Source: Cunninghamia lanceolata (lineage: Eukaryota > Streptophyta > Pinopsida > Cupressales > Cupressaceae). From it: a DNA stretch of 64,000 bases. The position numbers and the translations under genes were made by a program. Positions 11,111 to 23,520 of this stretch are shown one piece after another. How positions within the stretch are numbered: position 1 is the first letter of the stretch; each line of letters starts with the position of its first letter. The notes below the pieces were generated by a model. It was not told the DNA's origin. It saw only the letters and a list, made by a program, of their open reading frames with translations, and made no database searches. The stretch is from assembly GCA_027924645.1 (NCBI GenBank), contig BSBN01001752.1, positions 12,976,001 to 13,040,000 of the forward strand. The letters run 5' to 3'.

Positions 11111-12973
11111 AATAAAACTTCATCACTTGATCTAGACCGAGTAATAATTTTACTTGGTTCCAACTTGAGGCCTTCCTGCTAGTGCCAATTTGTTCATGTG
11201 TGTTTTTGCATGTTATAACTTAGATAAAATATCAAGTACTTTATCTCTCCTAAAAAGAATCAAATCCCAACAAATTAAAAAATGACTACCCCAAGATCTC
11301 TCCTACTTAGGTCTTGGCCTTACAAGATAACTCAATTGTTTGATGTTATTTTCTTTTTACACACAAAGGGACTTACACAATTGTTCATTGGAACTTGAAA
11401 ATAGGGTTTGATATGAAAAATAACAAAATCTAAGTTTATTAACAAACCTAGGAAGTTTCCTATATCTTGGATCTGGATACAACTTTATAACTGGAAACAA
11501 TGTTCTTTCATTTGATTTTCAATGCTTTGGTGATACCGATCCTAAAATATAACATATTCTAATCATTGGGATAAAAAATTTCAAAAGATGGGTGTGAAAG
11601 ACAAGGTTTTAGAAACTCCTAACTATGAACTTCTATACTTATGACATGAAGCATCAATAGACAGACCTCAAATAAACCAATCTGTACTTAACTAGATGTA
11701 TCACATTGCTACAAAAATAGTTCAAACTTCAATGTAATGGAAGATGATTTTCAAATCATGAAATAACTTACTAAACACCCAATGTAGCCTAACAAGATAT
11801 CTCACAATTGAACATAAAGCTAAAAATGTTTAGGTTAACTACATAGAGAAACTTACAATCAACAAATCACTAGTAGTATAAATATAGAAGATCCATAAAA
11901 TACTCATAGTCATTCATGTCGTGCATTTTCCACACCATTTCAAAACTTTTGTTTTGGTAATATTTTGTGCAAGGTAACTAAAGAAGACTTCTACACCATC
12001 TGATCAATCTCTAAAATTGACGGCCAGTATGAGAAGAAAATGATGTGAGATTGGTCAAGTACTCCTTGATGCGCCATTAGATCTACCACATGCTAGAGAT
12101 CTTTGGAATCATTTAAACATTGTTTTCAATAAAAAATGAGCACGAGTAGGGTCACTGCCAATATATTGCAAAAATGATACCTGGGCTATTAAACATTGCC
12201 CAAGGCTTCAACTAAACTCCAATGCCATCATCTCAACTTATATGCAGGTCTTCACAGATCCAACACACAACATTGAAAATGTATGCAATACATCATTCCA
12301 AATCATAACACAACATCTAAATTGAAAGTGGCAGCCATTATGAAACTCCAACATGGCAAACCATTTCTAACAGATGCATGAGCCCCAAACAAATCCCAAG
12401 GCATTAGTCTTCCAAGATCCTATGTAGCCATAATGAGGGGCGCAACCATTAGAAAATGGCACTAGCAAGAAATAGGATGCAAGAGTTGAGCCCTGACCAA
12501 AAAGGGATGGCATGCCATAATAAGAGTATAGGTTATTAAGGAGCACACCAAATGCTATATAAATCTAGTCTTCACCATGGCGCTTCCATTTCAGAATTAC
12601 AAATCACTTCACAAACTGAAACAAGAAGGCAACCTCTAAAATGGAGTGCAATAAAGGAAGGAAGGTGCTGCCACCAAAAGTTCATGTGTGGATCTTGCAA
12701 CCATTACATAGTTAAAGATAATAATAGTGCACAACGATTTGAACTCCAACACAAGCCTTTGTACCCACTATAAGGATAGAGTGATAAAAGGAACATTCTT
12801 CCAAAAGTTCCATCTCCAGCTTCAATGTTTTCAATCATCAACATAGCTTCAGAGAACATAAAATCTCAATGCACAAGCTTCATGAGAAGAGGCACAACTT
12901 CCAAATGAGAAAGTAGATATGCACATTGCACAACTTCTACAAATCAATGCAACTACCAAGGAAATGAATAGGT
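11111..12973. other. No recognisable gene; host sequence of the solo LTR insertion
   Basis: Open frames are short (the longest about 70 codons) and show no known motif. The sequence contains loosely repeated phrases such as CAACAT, CCAAGGCATT and GCACAACTT between 12150 and 12960, like non-coding leader sequence of other elements here. It ends at the TSD of the solo LTR (12969-12973), so 22179 onwards is its former continuation. Confidence 0.5.
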
Positions 12974-13150
12974 TGTTGCACATATGCCACCTATGGTTGT
13001 CATTGATGTCAACACTATGCTTGGATGCTGATATATTTTGATGGTGTGCTAACAGTGATGTTGCTGATGTTCATGGTTGGATGTCATGCCTTGATTAATT
13101 TCAAGTAAAGTTGTATTGAGCATGTTTGTGGTCAGCAGAGATGATATCAT

Positions 13151-13226
13151 GATGATATATTAAGATGGGAATTAAAAGCATTAAGATGAATGATGATATA
13201 TTAAGATGGGAATTAGAAGCATTAAT
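13151..13226 (+). repeat. Two-copy 41-bp tandem repeat inside the solo LTR
   Basis: Copies start at 13151 and 13192 and share GATGATATATTAAGATGGGA followed by an A/G-rich GCATTA block, with one or two differences. This looks like a local slippage duplication. Confidence 0.75.
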
Positions 13227-14264
13227 GCTGATGTTGAGAAGATGTTGCTAATGGCATGTAACATGTTGTATGCTCTCTCCTATTATTCCTAAGGAAGTAT
13301 GTTTTGATACAAGAAGACTCTGGTCTCCAGATGTTAGTGAATGCTGCTGTTGTAGGAAACTGCCAGGAAGACTGCTTAATAGAATGCTCTGCATTCCTCT
13401 ACATTTGAAGATATGGTCATGTGTTTCAGAAGATAAGTTGGTCAAGGTGTGAAGGTGTTATATCTAAGATTTCAATTCATTACACCTTCCGCAGTGAGAT
13501 TTATAAGTGAGAGTTCTGGTCTGTGCTCTAGTAAAATAAAGTGATGATGAAGGCTGGTTAGAATGCTCCGCATTCCTCCGCAAGTGAAGATTTATCCATG
13601 TAGTTTTGTGGACATGTTCAGGGATGTTCAATACATGCTACTTTGTAGTATCAAGTGATTTGGAGGTCCACATGATGTTTTTGGTCTCTCCCCGGTGGCA
13701 CGAAGATAAACAGTGGGTAGTGTTGATGTTGTTGAGGCCGACTTGGGAATGTTGATGATATGCACCATAAAGTTGTTGTTGTGCAAAGTTCAAGGAGTGT
13801 TTGGAGATGTTGTGTGGGTCATGCCAAATCATCTAGAAGAGGAACAAGTAATGTTTAATCATTCATGAGTACTGCCAAGATTGTAAAGACCAATGTGCTA
13901 CAAGCTTCATGTTTTCTTGCTTAAGGCCAACATAATTAATTTTGGTGAAGCGTGTGGATGTTGTTCCTTGAAGGATGATGCTGTGAAGAATGTTTAGGAC
14001 TAGATTAAGTGTGTATTGGGATCTACAAGGCATGTTTCTCTTCCTAGTGTTGCATGTAGTTCATGTTAGGGCTTGCCCTCTACATGTTTCATGATGTGTG
14101 ATCTCTGGTCGACTTGTAAATTGTAATATTCTTGTTGTATTAGACGACTTGTAATGTAATCAATGTAATGTCATGTATATATTGTGAACCTAGTTGATCT
14201 AGGTGAAGTATGATTGCAAATATGAGGGTATGAAGAGTAAAATATTAATATGATATGCATTATG

Positions 14265-15341
14265 TGTTGATAACTGAGAGGGGGGTGAATCAGTTATCTT
14301 AATTATTTTAGCTTTCTGAACTTTCTTAACTATTAATGCAACATTAATTGAAATAAGCAAACATAACCATAAAATGGAAATACACATGACACAATATTTT
14401 TGACGTGGAAACCCTGTTAAGGGAGAAAACCACAGGGTGATTAGCCCAAGATTGTATTCTCTGTTAGAAGAATAGAAATACAAAATGGTACTTGCCAATT
14501 AGGGTTCACTGCCCAAGCACACTGCTCACAAGAGGCTCACTACCTACAATAGTTTATACAAGAAAATTAGATACTTGAACTGATGAGAAGCATCCACATA
14601 TGCTAAGGTTCAGTTTCGATTAAGCTCAATATACTGATCTGCTGCATTTCATTCTTACTCTCTTAGGTGCTGCTGTCCTGTTACATTCCAGACCTGTTTT
14701 ACTGTCTTCACACTGCTCTTCTACTTTTATTCACACAACACAAATCACGACACACACCTTCATACCGAAATCAATTTGGTATATATATATGCATCAAGGA
14801 TTTCATCCACTTTCTAGTCGGCATCCGGAATAGTCAATATTTATCCAAATTCTGATCTGTTGGCTAAATCCTTACTTATCAAGTGATGCGTATCAAGGAG
14901 ATTCTTTATAGAAGTCATCTAACATGTCAGCCAATCATGAATGATACCTTAAGAACCTTGACCACCATCAATATCTAATCTGGAATAATTCTGATGCTCT
15001 GTCGGTCAATTCTTCCTCTGTCTACTCTCCTAAACCAGAACCCAATACTCAAGTACTCATACCTCTTCACTATTCCATGACCGGAGGCTCAATCCCTGGA
15101 ATCTATCAGTCAAGGTACTCCTTTTGACTTTCTCAAATCCACACATTACCAAGATACTTCCTCTAAGAGATCCGGACCTATCTGTTGGACCTTGCTGCTT
15201 GCTCTGTTCTTGCTTACCGGACCCAAGTATCCTTCAATCTGACTTCTGGTAAAGATACACTATGTCCTATAGATGTGTGGAATGGTCTTTGTTTCCATCA
15301 ATGACAACACCAATGAAGTCACACAATGTCTCTTGCCAACA
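14265..15341 (-). repeat. 3' LTR of the pol-less element
   Basis: Direct repeat partner of 20471-21538. On the minus strand it starts TGTTGGCAAGAG directly after the polypurine tract and ends TATCAACA. It contains a TATATATATAT box at 14780-14790 that could serve as a promoter on the minus strand. It has an 11-bp block near 14530 that is absent from the other copy. Confidence 0.92.
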
Positions 15342-15353
15342 ATCTCCCCCTTT
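15342..15353 (-). promoter_or_regulatory. Polypurine tract of the pol-less element
   Basis: On the minus strand AAAGGGGGAGAT directly precedes the LTR start. The 20 or so bases upstream (GTTGCCATCAATG type) match the same place in the Copia element (56163-56191) with about one difference. Further purine blocks of the same type occur at 15390-15500. Confidence 0.88.
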
Positions 15354-15585
15354 GGCATTGATGGCAACACTTAGCGAAAAATGACTAAGTGTTATACAAC
15401 ACTCCCCCTTGGTTGATGCTCTGTTCTATTGTACACTATACCAGAGCTCCCCCTTAGTTGGAGTCCACATTTTTCACTGCTCCTCACTCCTCCTTTGACA
15501 TCAATGGCAAAGGGTGGGATCCGCACACCAGCATTTCAAAACTTAATCTATACTTAGTTGCATAAGTATATTATCCGGTTATACT

Positions 15586-18500
15586 TTACATATACTTTAG
15601 TATATCTGCAAAAGTGTTCTTTAATTGTACAACTTTTGTTGCCCAACTCTGCTTCATCCTGTCCAAAATTGAGATGTGACCACTCAACAAGAATGCAAAA
15701 GCTTCTGCCCTCTTCAGATCTGTCGGATCACTGGTCCGGTCTGTGGTTTGAGCATCATTTAGGGCCTCATGCATGGCCTCTAACTTAGGGATAATTATTC
15801 TTCTAAGTTCATTCAATCTACTTATTCTATTTTTCTTCTCCTTCTCAAGCTTCTTCATTTCATTTATGACTGCAATAGTCTGACACTCTTGATTTACTAT
15901 GGAGGAGGATAGAGGATCAAAACTTTGAGATAAACTTAATAGTTTATCCTCTTGCTCTTTTACCTTCTTCTCAATGTCCTTGGTCACTTTAGGCCAGGAT
16001 AAACAAAATTTGTAAATATCACCGCCATCTTTGAGAGCATTTTCTAAGCTCTTTAACCCAATATTCATAACTCTCCTATCATTGGTTATTAACCCTTGTA
16101 CTTCTGATAATCTTTTTACCAAAAACTCTTTCCGGACCTTATCTTCTGCTGACTTCTCTAATGAATCAAAATGTGTGATAAAACTATTTACTAGAGATTT
16201 GAGATTACCGAATGAGGAGGCTGAGGGATCCTTCTGAAAAGATGGCATGATCTTTTCTAGTACACTGGATGCAATGTCTATGATCTTGCAATCCTCCATG
16301 TGAGACTTTAGGAGTTTTTCTTTTGCTTTTGCTGAAGTAAAGGATGCTAGCTTTATGGTTTGAACTGGGGAGAGGGAGTCAAAATTGAGTAGTCCTTGAA
16401 GAAGTTCCGGTTCATCAAATTCCATCATCTCCTTGGTTAAGAATTCTTCTACTGCTTCCGCTGTGTCTCTTGCCGGTGATAAGGTTTTGTCCCATTCTGC
16501 ATTCTTACTACTATCATCTGTGGCCTTTTCTATTGGAGTTTTCTCTTCTTCTATAGCCTTACTATTGACATCTTCTTTTTGCTTCTCCTTTGCTTCTTGA
16601 CTGATTACTCTTTCTTCTCCTTTAGATCCGGAATCTGCAGGGGAAACCGGATGAGAGATATTTGCTTCTTTTTCTTCACCTATCTCCTTTGCCTCTTCTA
16701 ACATTTTCTCAGTGAATTTTTCTTTGTTATCTATTCCTGAGGGATCATCACCTAAATCCTCTACAACAGGAATATTGAATCTTTTATAGGCATTCCAAAG
16801 GATTCCTCTGTTTCTTTTGCCACCTTATCAGTTTCTCCAAGCATGAGCTGATTCATTCTAGCCTTACTTCGGAACTCATCCTTGGAATCTCTGAAGATCA
16901 TATCCATTTGTTTTGGAGTAATTGAGGGATAAAGCTGGATAGCTATTTGATCTCTAATTTCTAAGTCCTTAGCCTTGGCATTTTCTTTTCTCATATCAAG
17001 TTCCTTCTCTAAACTTTTAGGAATTAGAGAAATTATTTCAATAAATGCTTTATTGTATATGTTCAAGTATTTGACTGTGGCTTCTTCCAAGATCTTTTTA
17101 TCTGCATCATTATATGTGTCATAGAATTCTGTTATTGGTTGTAGGTTCCCATCCACAGTAACTACTTTAACCACATCATCTAATGACATAGTGGGCTTTT
17201 CAACAAACTCTTATGTCTCTGCCTCCTTGGTTTCACTGGATACTTTCTTCTTTTTCTTCATCTTCTTGATCTCTTCATCAGATTCAGCCTCTTCATCATC
17301 CTTCTGATTGATGTAAGACCTTGTTGCCTTTGTCTTTGTTCTCTTTTCACTTTTACCGGATGATTTTGCTTCCGGTTTAGATGCCTTTGAGCTCTTTGCA
17401 GTGGCAGATGCAGAGCTCTTAGCGGATCTGGTCCAGGAGGAAGCTTCTACCGGAGCACTTTCTTTTTCTGCTTCTTTCTTTCCTTTTTCTACCCTTTCCA
17501 TCTTTTCTCTACTGGCATCAAGTGCCTCTTTTGAAATCCCATAACTTTTGGCAATGTTCTCAACTTCTTTTCTCAGTTTTCTCTTCATTTCTAGTTGATG
17601 TAGCTCCACATGGATTTTCACACTCAACTCTCCAAAGGTTCCAAACCTTTCTAACTTAGGATCCTTTGGCTGACTTAGCATGTGTTGAACATGCGGCTCT
17701 ACAATTTTCTCATCCACTTCATACCCCATAGGCATGATCCACACTGTTCTTGGTTCCACTGCCTCCATTAGGCACTGATCAGTTTCTACCATAAAGCATA
17801 TTGTATCTTTATATTTTTCAACTAAAGATTAGGGGATTCTCTCTCTTGCTTGCATCATGCTCTGAAAATTCTTGAAATAGCCCCAGAGAGCTGTATTCTG
17901 TGCCTTGGCATCACCAAGCCCATGTATATAATCTCTTATTTGAATGGCTACTGGTCTATCATTCTGCCATACCCAGCCACTGGATCCGGGAAGCTCATTC
18001 ATGTAATAAAAGAATAGGCAGAGTATCAAACCACCATATTTAAAAGAGTTCTTCTTATCCTTCTTTATCTTCTATAGATTCTCCACGAGTTGGTTCAGAA
18101 GGAGCTCACAAAGATCATAGTCTACATTCTTCCTCAACATTTCATAAGCTGTATATATAGTAGTTCTGGATACTAAATTCTCCCTACTGGAGTGATATAT
18201 CTTATACCCAATTATCATTGATGCAAACTTGATATCCGGATCTGTGATATCCTCAATAGTCATTGCTCTTTTATCAAACTTCGATCCGGTAGCCTCACTG
18301 ACAATTTGGTTTTTGACAGATTTGAGTGTAGGCTTTCCACCAGTTGAGTGTTACTGCCCTAATAGCATCCTTAGTGATCTTAAATGGCCTGCTCAACCAC
18401 ATGAAGTTGTCATGCATTCTACTCAAGATATACCGGACCCATTCATCTTCCAGAAAATAGGAGAAATGAATGCATTGTGCAAAATGTTTGTCTCAGATAG

Positions 18501-18747
18501 ATTTATACTAGGTTTTGAGTTCGAATGAGTCATCTATCAAATGCTTGTGATAGATATCAACCAGCTTAGATTCCCCAAATTCTTCAATACTCGCATGAAT
18601 ATATGCCGTAACATCTTCTACATGCAGAACCCCATGTGGAATGCTTGAAAAGGTGCCTAGGGGATCAACTTCTAGGGATTTATATGGATGCTTCTTAAAT
18701 TTAGGGCGTGGCCTATCAGAAATCTTCACCACATTCAGAGTACCCAT
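15586..18747 (-). pseudogene. Unknown long ORF (about 1050 codons) of the pol-less element
   Basis: The reading starts at an ATG at 18747 (MGTLNVVKISDRP) and runs with stops and frame changes to 15586. The N-terminal part (18747-17830) looks globular, with HVEDVTAYIHASIEEFG, WLSRPFKITKDAI and a Leu/Tyr-rich segment. The middle (17792-17211) is Lys/Ser/Ala-rich and very basic (KKMKKKKK), probably disordered. Then come an open helical piece at 17189-16761 and a 372-codon open part (16704-15586) that begins acidic and becomes a long charged helical, coiled-coil-like region. Breaks include three TAA/TAG stops (after VENL, RERIP and KEAET) and a frameshift near 16770. No catalytic motif was found. 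Layout and a weak QL...LVY...PG pattern relate it to the ORF family at 27-45 kb. Function unknown; a Gag-associated structural role is only a guess. Confidence 0.75.
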
Positions 18748-19223
18748 CTTTCAAAGATTTGCAGAGAGATATTTAAGAATGGAAAATACCTTTTGCGCTT
18801 CTAGGTTTTACGGAGTGAGCTGGATCGATTGCTGGATGAAATCAACTTCTACAGATGATCTTTGATGGGCTTGAGGAAATTTGTTGCAGAGCTCCTTTTC
18901 GCTTCTTCTTGAATGTAGAATGAACAAATGTTTAATAAGAAAAACCCTTATATTGCTCCGCAAACCCTAATACCAAGCTGCAATAAATGCTCAACTTAAG
19001 TCATTCCAGTTTGCCTTGTTTTCCTTATTCGGATGACTTGATGAACCGAAACGATCTTATTCTAAACATCTTGCGGATCTTCCATAACTTAACCATAGTT
19101 TATTTAGATGTTTCTCTGAGAATCCTTTAATCCGCAACTCTCCTTGTGCCAATTCTGACACCAATTAACTGGCTGGGGGAAAATGTTTTTCCTTGTGTCT
19201 CCCCCTGAGCCAGAGCTCATTTT

Positions 19224-20405
19224 TTAATTTCCAGAAGGAATATTAGCACCAGATTCTGGTGCAGATCCATCCTCTACATTTTCTATATTTCTTTTCACCC
19301 AAATTTTGTTCATCTCACTTTTAACTTCATCCGCATTTACTTTTCCTTTTCCTTTGTCTTGATTCTGATTATGATGCACCGGACCCCTTTTGTCCTGGTT
19401 CTTGCTTCTACAGAATTTGGCAATATGACTGGATCTATTGTAGTTGTGGAAAACAACATTTCTTTGCATATTTGAATGAAATCCTCTTGATTTGCATTGA
19501 TTAGCCATATGTCCCATTCTATTGCATGCAAAGCATCTACCATTGAATGAATTGTTCATTTGCATATTTCTACATTCTTGAGATTTGTGACCATACCTTT
19601 TGCAGTTGAAACACTGTCCAGAGAAGGATGTATTAGTCTAATTTATTCTCTTTCTACACTGATTAGCTTTATGACCAAAGTTATTGTAGTTGTGGCAGTA
19701 TCCATTGAAGGATGGATATCTTTGAGCATTAGGTTGCCTTACCGGAGGTCTTCTAGGCTCGTTCCTTGGATTTTCTGATCCAGAATTCTTTTGACCAGAT
19801 CCAAAGCTTTCACCTTTCTCATATCCCAAGCCATGCTTGTCATCTACCCTCTTTTGGCTTTCAAGAAGAAATTCAAGTTGAGCAGAACTTATCTTGAATT
19901 TCTCTTTGTATTCATTTGTTGTTTGAAGATCCTTTTTAAGAGTATCAATTTGATCCTCAAGTTTTTCTTCATTATCTCTAGCATCTTCAAGATCATATTC
20001 TAGATGCCTAATTATTCTATCCAATTTGTGGCAGTCTTCTAACTTCTCCTTGAGGGATTGTCTTAGATCATCTTCAGTTTTTCTTTTCTCTTCAATTTCT
20101 TGGTTGAATTTCATAACTCCTGATTCCATTTCATGTCTTACCATAATGACCTCTTTTGATAACTTTTCACATAACTTGGTTTTCTCCTTCAGATCTTCAT
20201 TTGTACCATTTTCTTCACTTTGACTTGCCAATTGCTGAAGTAGATCTTTTCTCTTTTTCATAGAGATACTCAGTTTCCCTTTTAGTTCATTTATGAAATC
20301 ATCAGCCTATTTGAGTCTTTCCTTCAATTCTCTGACTTTAGAGTTTGATTGCTCAAGATCATCTAGGGTAGATTGAAGTTTCTCCCTCATACCATACACA
20401 TCCAT
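19224..20405 (-). pseudogene. Gag of the pol-less element: coiled coil plus four zinc knuckles
   Basis: One minus-strand frame starts at ATG 20405, 52 bases after the primer-binding site, and runs to a stop at 19224 (394 codons) with two in-frame TAG stops. The first two thirds are a charged heptad-rich coiled coil (LEDQIDTLKKDLQ and similar). The last third has a proline/arginine-rich linker and four CX2CX4HX4C-type knuckles. Two are intact (CFNCKRYGHKSQEC and CFACNRMGHMANQC). Two are damaged by loss of cysteines (CHNYNNFGHKANQC has Tyr for the second Cys). Such knuckles bind nucleic acid in retroelement capsid proteins. No protease follows. The gap to the second ORF is about 470 bp and contains an AGGGGGAGA block. 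It was probably a functional Gag before decay. Confidence 0.88.
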
Positions 20406-20456
20406 TTTAGTTCCCAGATCTTCCTCAAGCTGTTAGGCTCCTTTGGGAGGAACTTA

Positions 20457-20468
20457 GCTCTGATACCA
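20457..20468 (-). promoter_or_regulatory. Primer-binding site of the pol-less element
   Basis: On the minus strand TGGTATCAGAGC lies two bases after the 5' LTR end. It is identical to the site in the Copia element at 51670-51681 and is of the initiator methionine tRNA type. Confidence 0.93.
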
Positions 20469-20470
20469 AT

Positions 20471-21538
20471 TGTTGATAACTGAGAGGGGGGGGGTGAATC
20501 AATTATCTTAATTATTTCAGCTTTCTGAACTCTCTTAACTATTAATGCAGCATTAATTGAAATAAGAAAACATAACCATGAAATGGAAATACACATGACA
20601 CAATATTTTTGACGTGGAAACCCTCTTAAGGGAGAAAACCACAAGGTGATTAACCCAAGATTGTATTCTCTATTAGAAGAATAGAAATACAAAATGGCAC
20701 TTACCAATTAGGGCTCACTGCCCGAGCACACTGCTCACTACCTACAATAGTTTATACAAGAAAATTAGATACTTGAACTGATGAGAAGCATCCACATATG
20801 CTAAGGTTTACTTCCGATTAAGCTCAATATACTGATCTGCTGCATTTCATTCTTACTCTCTTAGGTACTGTTGTCCTGTTACATTCCAGACCTGTCTTAC
20901 TGTCTTCGCACTGCTCTTCTACTTTTATTCACACAACACAATTCACGACACACACCTTCATACCGAAATCAATCTGGTATATATATCTGCATCAAGGATT
21001 TCATCCACTTTCTAGTTGGCATCTGGAATAGTCAACATTTATCCAAATTCTGATCTGTCAGCTAAATCCTTACTTATCAAGTGATGCGTATCAAGGATAT
21101 TCTTATACAAGTCATCTAACATGTCACCCAATCATGAATGATACCTTAAGAACCTTGATCACCATCAATATCTCATCTGGAATAATTCTGATGCTCTATC
21201 GGTCAGTTCTTCCTCTGTCTACTCTGCTAAATCAGAACCCAATACTCAAGCACTCATGCCTCTTCACTGTTCCATGACTGGAGGCTCAATCCTTGGAATC
21301 TATCAGTCAAGGTACTCCTTTTGAATTTCCCAAATCTACACATTACAGATAAACTTCCTCTAAGAGATCCGGACCTATCTGTCGGACCTTGCTGCCTGCT
21401 CTGTTCTTGCTTACCGGACCCAAGTATCCTTCAATCTGACTTCTGGTAAAGATACACTATGTCTTGCAGATGTGTGGAATGGTCTTTGTTGCCATCAATG
21501 ATGACACCAATGAAGTCACACAGTGTCTCTTGCCAACA
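20471..21538 (-). repeat. 5' LTR of the pol-less element
   Basis: Direct repeat partner of 14265-15341. It ends (minus sense) at 20471 next to the primer-binding site and carries an AT box near 20978-20987. Its R-U5 part matches the Copia LTR around 51420-51480 (for example GAGAATACAATCTTGGG). Confidence 0.92.
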
Positions 21539-21770
21539 ATATGATGTGAGACTGAAGGAGAAAGAGCAAAAGCAATAAGGCCTATCCTGATTCATCTTGA
21601 AGACATTTTTTAGAAAGGAGGAAAGTAAAGAGTATGCCTAACTGATTCAATCATCAAAGAGGAGTGAATAGGTATAAGTGCAATCATCAAAATGAGTGAG
21701 CTTCAATTTTAGTTTTCAGACAGTAGAAGGACTGTCATGCTGTAATCTTTTCTAAGTCTGTTCTTAGTTT

Positions 21771-21950
21771 AGGGAGTAGTTGCTTCCTTGTGTTGTAGCC
21801 CTAAAACAAAGTTAGAAGGGAGTTGTATCTTCCTTGGGAGTGACCCTAAAACCTTTTTTCAGGGAGCAGTAGCTTCCTTGGATTGTTGCCTTAAAATAAA
21901 GTCAGCAGGGAGTAGTAGCTTCCTTGGGTTGTAGCCCTAAAACAAAGTTG
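21771..21950 (+). repeat. Four-copy tandem repeat (about 45 bp) in the solo LTR
   Basis: Copies begin near 21771, 21816, 21861 and 21907, each AGGGAG..GTAGCTTCCTTGG followed by a CCCTAAAACAAAGT-type block. They lie in the right part of the solo LTR upstream of its U5. Diverged, so probably an old expansion. Confidence 0.85.
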
Positions 21951-22178
21951 TAATATTTTATTGTAGTGAGCTTCATTTATTGTGAGTTAATCCTCACCAT
22001 GGTTTTTCCCTTCTTGGGTTTTCCACGTATATCTGGTGTTATGTGGTGTTATGCATTGTGTTGATCTTTTATGTTTCTGTTAATGCTGTAATGTTTAAGT
22101 TTTAATTTTCTCTAGAGGATTTGAAGTTTGTTTGTATACTGATTCACCCCCCCTCTTAGTATCTAGGTGTGTTCAACA

Positions 22179-23520
22179 TAGGCACAGTAAAAAGAACAAA
22201 GGAAATGGAATGCATAGTAACAATGTAATCTCTATCTCCATCCAATGGTTCGTGGGCATTTTAAAAGAAATCAATAATGCAAGTTTAATTTGTTACGCTA
22301 TTGGCTACCTCTAACCAACTCAACATCCTCTTTAACCAATAGCACACCTTCTTGAAGTTGTCAGAGGATGTCATAGAGAAATAGTGTGCTAGTCCTCCAC
22401 ATGGCATGTGGGACCCAACAAGAGACGATACTAAGTTATGAAACCTTTTTTATTTTATGTGGAGATAAAGATTTAAAAGTCTTTATTTAAATATTTTATT
22501 AAAATAATTTAAAAGATAAAGAGAGGCATTGAAAATGGCAGGTGGGCCCATGAATTAAATAAAGTGATCTTTAATTATAAAGGATTACATGTCATTTTAA
22601 ACAAATGGGAGATGATGTAAGAATTCATTTAATTAAAAAGAAACCATAAAATGCATGCTGCAGGTGATGATGAAATTAAAACGAATGCTTTATATTTTCA
22701 TGGTAAAAGCATGCAAGTAAGGACAAGCACGTTTTAGTGATGGAAAACATGCAGTGATGAGGAGATTTTTGCATGTGAAAGGAAGGAAACAGTGAGTCAA
22801 CTTTACAGGTGGTCATCATGCAACAGAAAGAGGCAGATTTGGGGGATTTTTTGGGATTTATTTTCTTTTCTCAACTCAGTCTTCTCGGAGGAGATTTTGA
22901 TGATTAATTTTTGGTAACGATTCATTATGAGGAGGTGGAATTCATCAACAAAAGAAGGATTTTTGAAGGCCTTTTTGTCTAATTTTCTCATAAGTAAATG
23001 AATATTGATGGATTGTGCTTCAGAGCCTTTCACGTCTTCATTTTCAATTCACCAATGAAGGGAAAATGGCCATTTTATGCCATGTATTTTATCTTTATTA
23101 AAATGATTCATGTAGTCTTATCTCATATGTGTGGTCTCTATTTGTAAATATGGGATTATCAAACCTCCTACAACTTTATGATTATGTGAATTTCACTTCT
23201 CATCATTGCATCTGTGTTTATCTTGTCTCATGATTTTGAATCCAGTGCACATTAAGTCTTATGCAAGTTGAAAAGTTTTGTAATTGGTGTATTGAATTAT
23301 TAGTTAGAATTTATTTTTGATTTTTCTTTACTTTTTTCTCTAAAATCTGGAATAAATTTATTGAAGACCCTATGAATAGTTGACTTCTAAAGCCCTAGAG
23401 GTCATCTCGCAAGCCATGTCCCATGCTTGCGAGGTTTCCCATGTTGGTGTAGGTTTCCACATGGGTGCAACATTTAGGTGCAAACGTGAACATCAACAAT
23501 TCATTCATAAGTCAAAAAAA
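22179..23520. other. No recognisable gene; AT-rich, LTR-like towards the right
   Basis: The sequence directly continues 12973 before the solo LTR inserted. There is AT-rich DNA with TTTAAA/TTAAAA blocks at 22440-22600 and no convincing frame. Near 23380-23510 the sequence has a CCCTAGAGG phrase and ends AACATCAACA, like an LTR end, but no primer-binding site or partner was found. Confidence 0.4.

Larger units (their letters stand above)
14265..21538 (-). mobile_element. Pol-less LTR retrotransposon with Gag and a long unknown ORF
   Basis: A minus-strand element of 7274 bp. LTRs of 1077 bp (14265-15341, the 3' LTR in its own sense) and 1068 bp (20471-21538, the 5' LTR) both start TGTTGGCAAGAG and end ATCAACA on the minus strand. 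Flanks are TTATG (14260-14264) and ATATG (21539-21543), a 5-bp TSD with one mismatch. The primer-binding site and polypurine tract are both in place. The 5.1-kb interior encodes a coiled-coil, zinc-knuckle Gag and a second ORF of about 1050 codons. I find no protease, integrase, RT or RNase H on either strand. LTRs differ at roughly 5% in the first 300 bases compared by eye. It resembles TR-GAG-like non-autonomous elements but with extra cargo. Its U5, primer site and polypurine block closely match the Copia element at 50292-57563, its candidate helper type. Confidence 0.9.
12974..22178 (+). mobile_element. Copia-type solo LTR (about 1.9 kb net), split by a nested element
   Basis: The left end begins TGTTGCACATATGCC, and about 20 bases later has a TTGTCATTGATGTCAACA block almost identical to the start of the Copia LTR at 50292. 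The right end (21539-22178) has the same U5-type features: GGTTTTTCCC, TTTTCCACGT, a C-run before CTCTTAGT, and a terminal CA. The flanks carry TAGGT (12969-12973) and TAGGC (22179-22183), a 5-bp TSD with one transition. No internal coding region or second LTR belongs to it, so it is a solo LTR left by LTR-LTR recombination. The 7.27-kb element at 14265-21538 interrupts it. Net length after removing that element and one TSD copy is about 1926 bp. Confidence 0.85.
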
